DNA of 5,969 bases from JAGOTP01 sp964415465 (lineage in GTDB: Bacteria > Patescibacteriota > Patescibacteriia > 2-12-FULL-60-25). Of this stretch, positions 5,144 through 5,969 are shown one piece after another. The position numbers and the translations under genes were made by a program. The stretch lies in contig CAYQAL010000041.1 in the NCBI GenBank assembly GCA_964415465.1, positions 1 through 5,969 on the forward strand. Direction: 5' to 3'. The notes below the pieces were generated by a model. It saw only the letters and a list, made by a program, of their open reading frames with translations, was not told the DNA's origin and did not search any database. Positions within the stretch are counted from its first letter, which is position 1. Each line of letters starts with the position of its first letter.

Positions 5144-5969
5144 ATGACCTGGAACGATCGAATGACCGAGCTCCTGCAAAACACACAGCAGGAACTGGAG
5201 AAGATTGGCGCAACCAAGGCGCTTGAGGACCTTGAAGTGGCCGTACTAGGCCGCAAGGGTCGCTTAGCGGACCTCATGAAAGAGTTGAAGGACGTAGCCG
5301 CAGAGGAGCGTCCAAAACTTGGCGTTCTGGCGAACGAAGTAAAAGAGAAGATCGAGGCAGCCTTCGTGAAGACGCGCACAACCCTCGAAACACAAGATAT
5401 TCAGGAGCGCCTCGCGAACGAAGCGGTTGATATTACAGAACCAGGCATTCTTCCTCCGAGCGGCCATCTACATTTGACGACGCAAGCAATTCGCGAGATT
5501 CGTGCGGTCTTTGAAAAGGCGGGCTTCTCTACGGTTCGCTATCCTGAAATTGACTGGGACTGGTACGCCTTCGAATCGTTGAATATGCCAAAGGATCACC
5601 CGGCACGTGATGATTGGGAGACGTTCTTTGTGGATGTTCCAGCGAGTGAGAAAGAAGAAGAGGGGAAGATGGTGCTTGTCCCACACGTGTCCAACTGGCA
5701 GGCGCGTGTTATGAAGCGCGCGGTGGCGAAGGGCGAATTCCCAGTTCGTCTCATCAACATTTCTAAGTGTTATCGTCGTCAGAGCGATGCAACGCACGTC
5801 CCAATGTTCCATCAGTTCGAAGGGATGTTTATAGACAAAGAGGTGTCGATTACGCATCTCACCGGCGTGATGGATTATTTCGTGAAGTCCTTCTTTGGAC
5901 CCGAGCGTCGTGCACGTTTGCGTCCGCATCATTTCCGCTTCACGGAGCCATCGTTTGAAATCGACATCT
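5144..5969 (+). CDS. pheS: Phenylalanyl-tRNA synthetase alpha subunit, 3' end beyond the window
   Basis: PheS carries the catalytic class II fold that attaches phenylalanine to tRNA-Phe, as an alpha2-beta2 enzyme with PheT. From the ATG at 5144, 275 codons are open to the window edge with no stop. Residues 1-90 are the N-terminal coiled-coil arm, with VLGRKGRLADLMKEL (34-48). The catalytic domain shows HLHLTTQAIREI (108-119), LNMPKDHPARDDWETFF (146-162), the motif 2 region CYRRQSDATH (209-218) with MFHQFEG (221-227), and FRFTEPSFEID (264-274). The segment usually read as RTHTSxVQxR is here VPHVSNWQAR (179-188), an unusual variant. The start is 3 bases after the rseP stop with no Shine-Dalgarno sequence, so it is probably in the same operon. 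pheT may lie downstream, outside the window. Confidence 0.95.
   Translation, partial: MTWNDRMTELLQNTQQELEKIGATKALEDLEVAVLGRKGRLADLMKELKDVAAEERPKLGVLANEVKEKIEAAFVKTRTTLETQDIQERLANEAVDITEPGILPPSGHLHLTTQAIREIRAVFEKAGFSTVRYPEIDWDWYAFESLNMPKDHPARDDWETFFVDVPASEKEEEGKMVLVPHVSNWQARVMKRAVAKGEFPVRLINISKCYRRQSDATHVPMFHQFEGMFIDKEVSITHLTGVMDYFVKSFFGPERRARLRPHHFRFTEPSFEIDI

Noticed and set aside
5468..5932. A 154-codon minus-strand frame opposite pheS
   Set aside because: It lies wholly opposite a clearly conserved pheS reading frame and has no recognisable motif, so it is a shadow frame.

Overview
The window reads as a gene-dense stretch of a bacterial chromosome with all supported genes on the + strand. 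Most of it has about 50-55% GC. Short intergenic gaps, start codons without Shine-Dalgarno (SD) sequences, and a compact set of housekeeping genes (rsmE, rseP, pheS) fit a streamlined lineage. A Patescibacteria/CPR-type (Parcubacteria-like) genome is my best guess, but this is inference from style only; no taxonomic marker here settles it.

Layout: (1) positions 1-134 hold the last 43 codons of a DUF3298-like protein. (2) 153-1810 is a two-gene ABC exporter, an ATPase followed 5 bases later by an ABC-2 permease. (3) 1811-2664 is compositionally foreign: an AT-rich promoter-like stretch, a strong SD (AAAGGAGG), a gene of about 70-80% GC encoding a 198-residue tail-anchored protein I do not recognise, and a strong GC hairpin followed by T5. 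(4) 2665-3240 encodes a membrane-anchored protein with a DUF2202-like (ferritin-like) domain whose usual metal ligands look replaced. (5) 3245-3949 is rsmE, the 16S rRNA m3U1498 methyltransferase. (6) 3986-5140 is rseP, a site-2 intramembrane metalloprotease. (7) 5144 to the window end is the first 275 codons of pheS, the phenylalanyl-tRNA synthetase alpha subunit.

The resident genes form tight same-strand runs: ATPase-permease with a 5-base gap, DUF2202-like-rsmE with a 4-base gap, and rseP-pheS with a 3-base gap, so co-transcription within each run is likely. The transporter and the DUF2202-like gene are separated by the GC-rich unit, which has its own promoter-like, ribosome-binding and terminator signals. 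It looks like a self-contained cassette dropped between two resident transcription units, and it is the most interesting part of the window. There is no transposase, integrase, CRISPR array, tRNA or rRNA that I can see.
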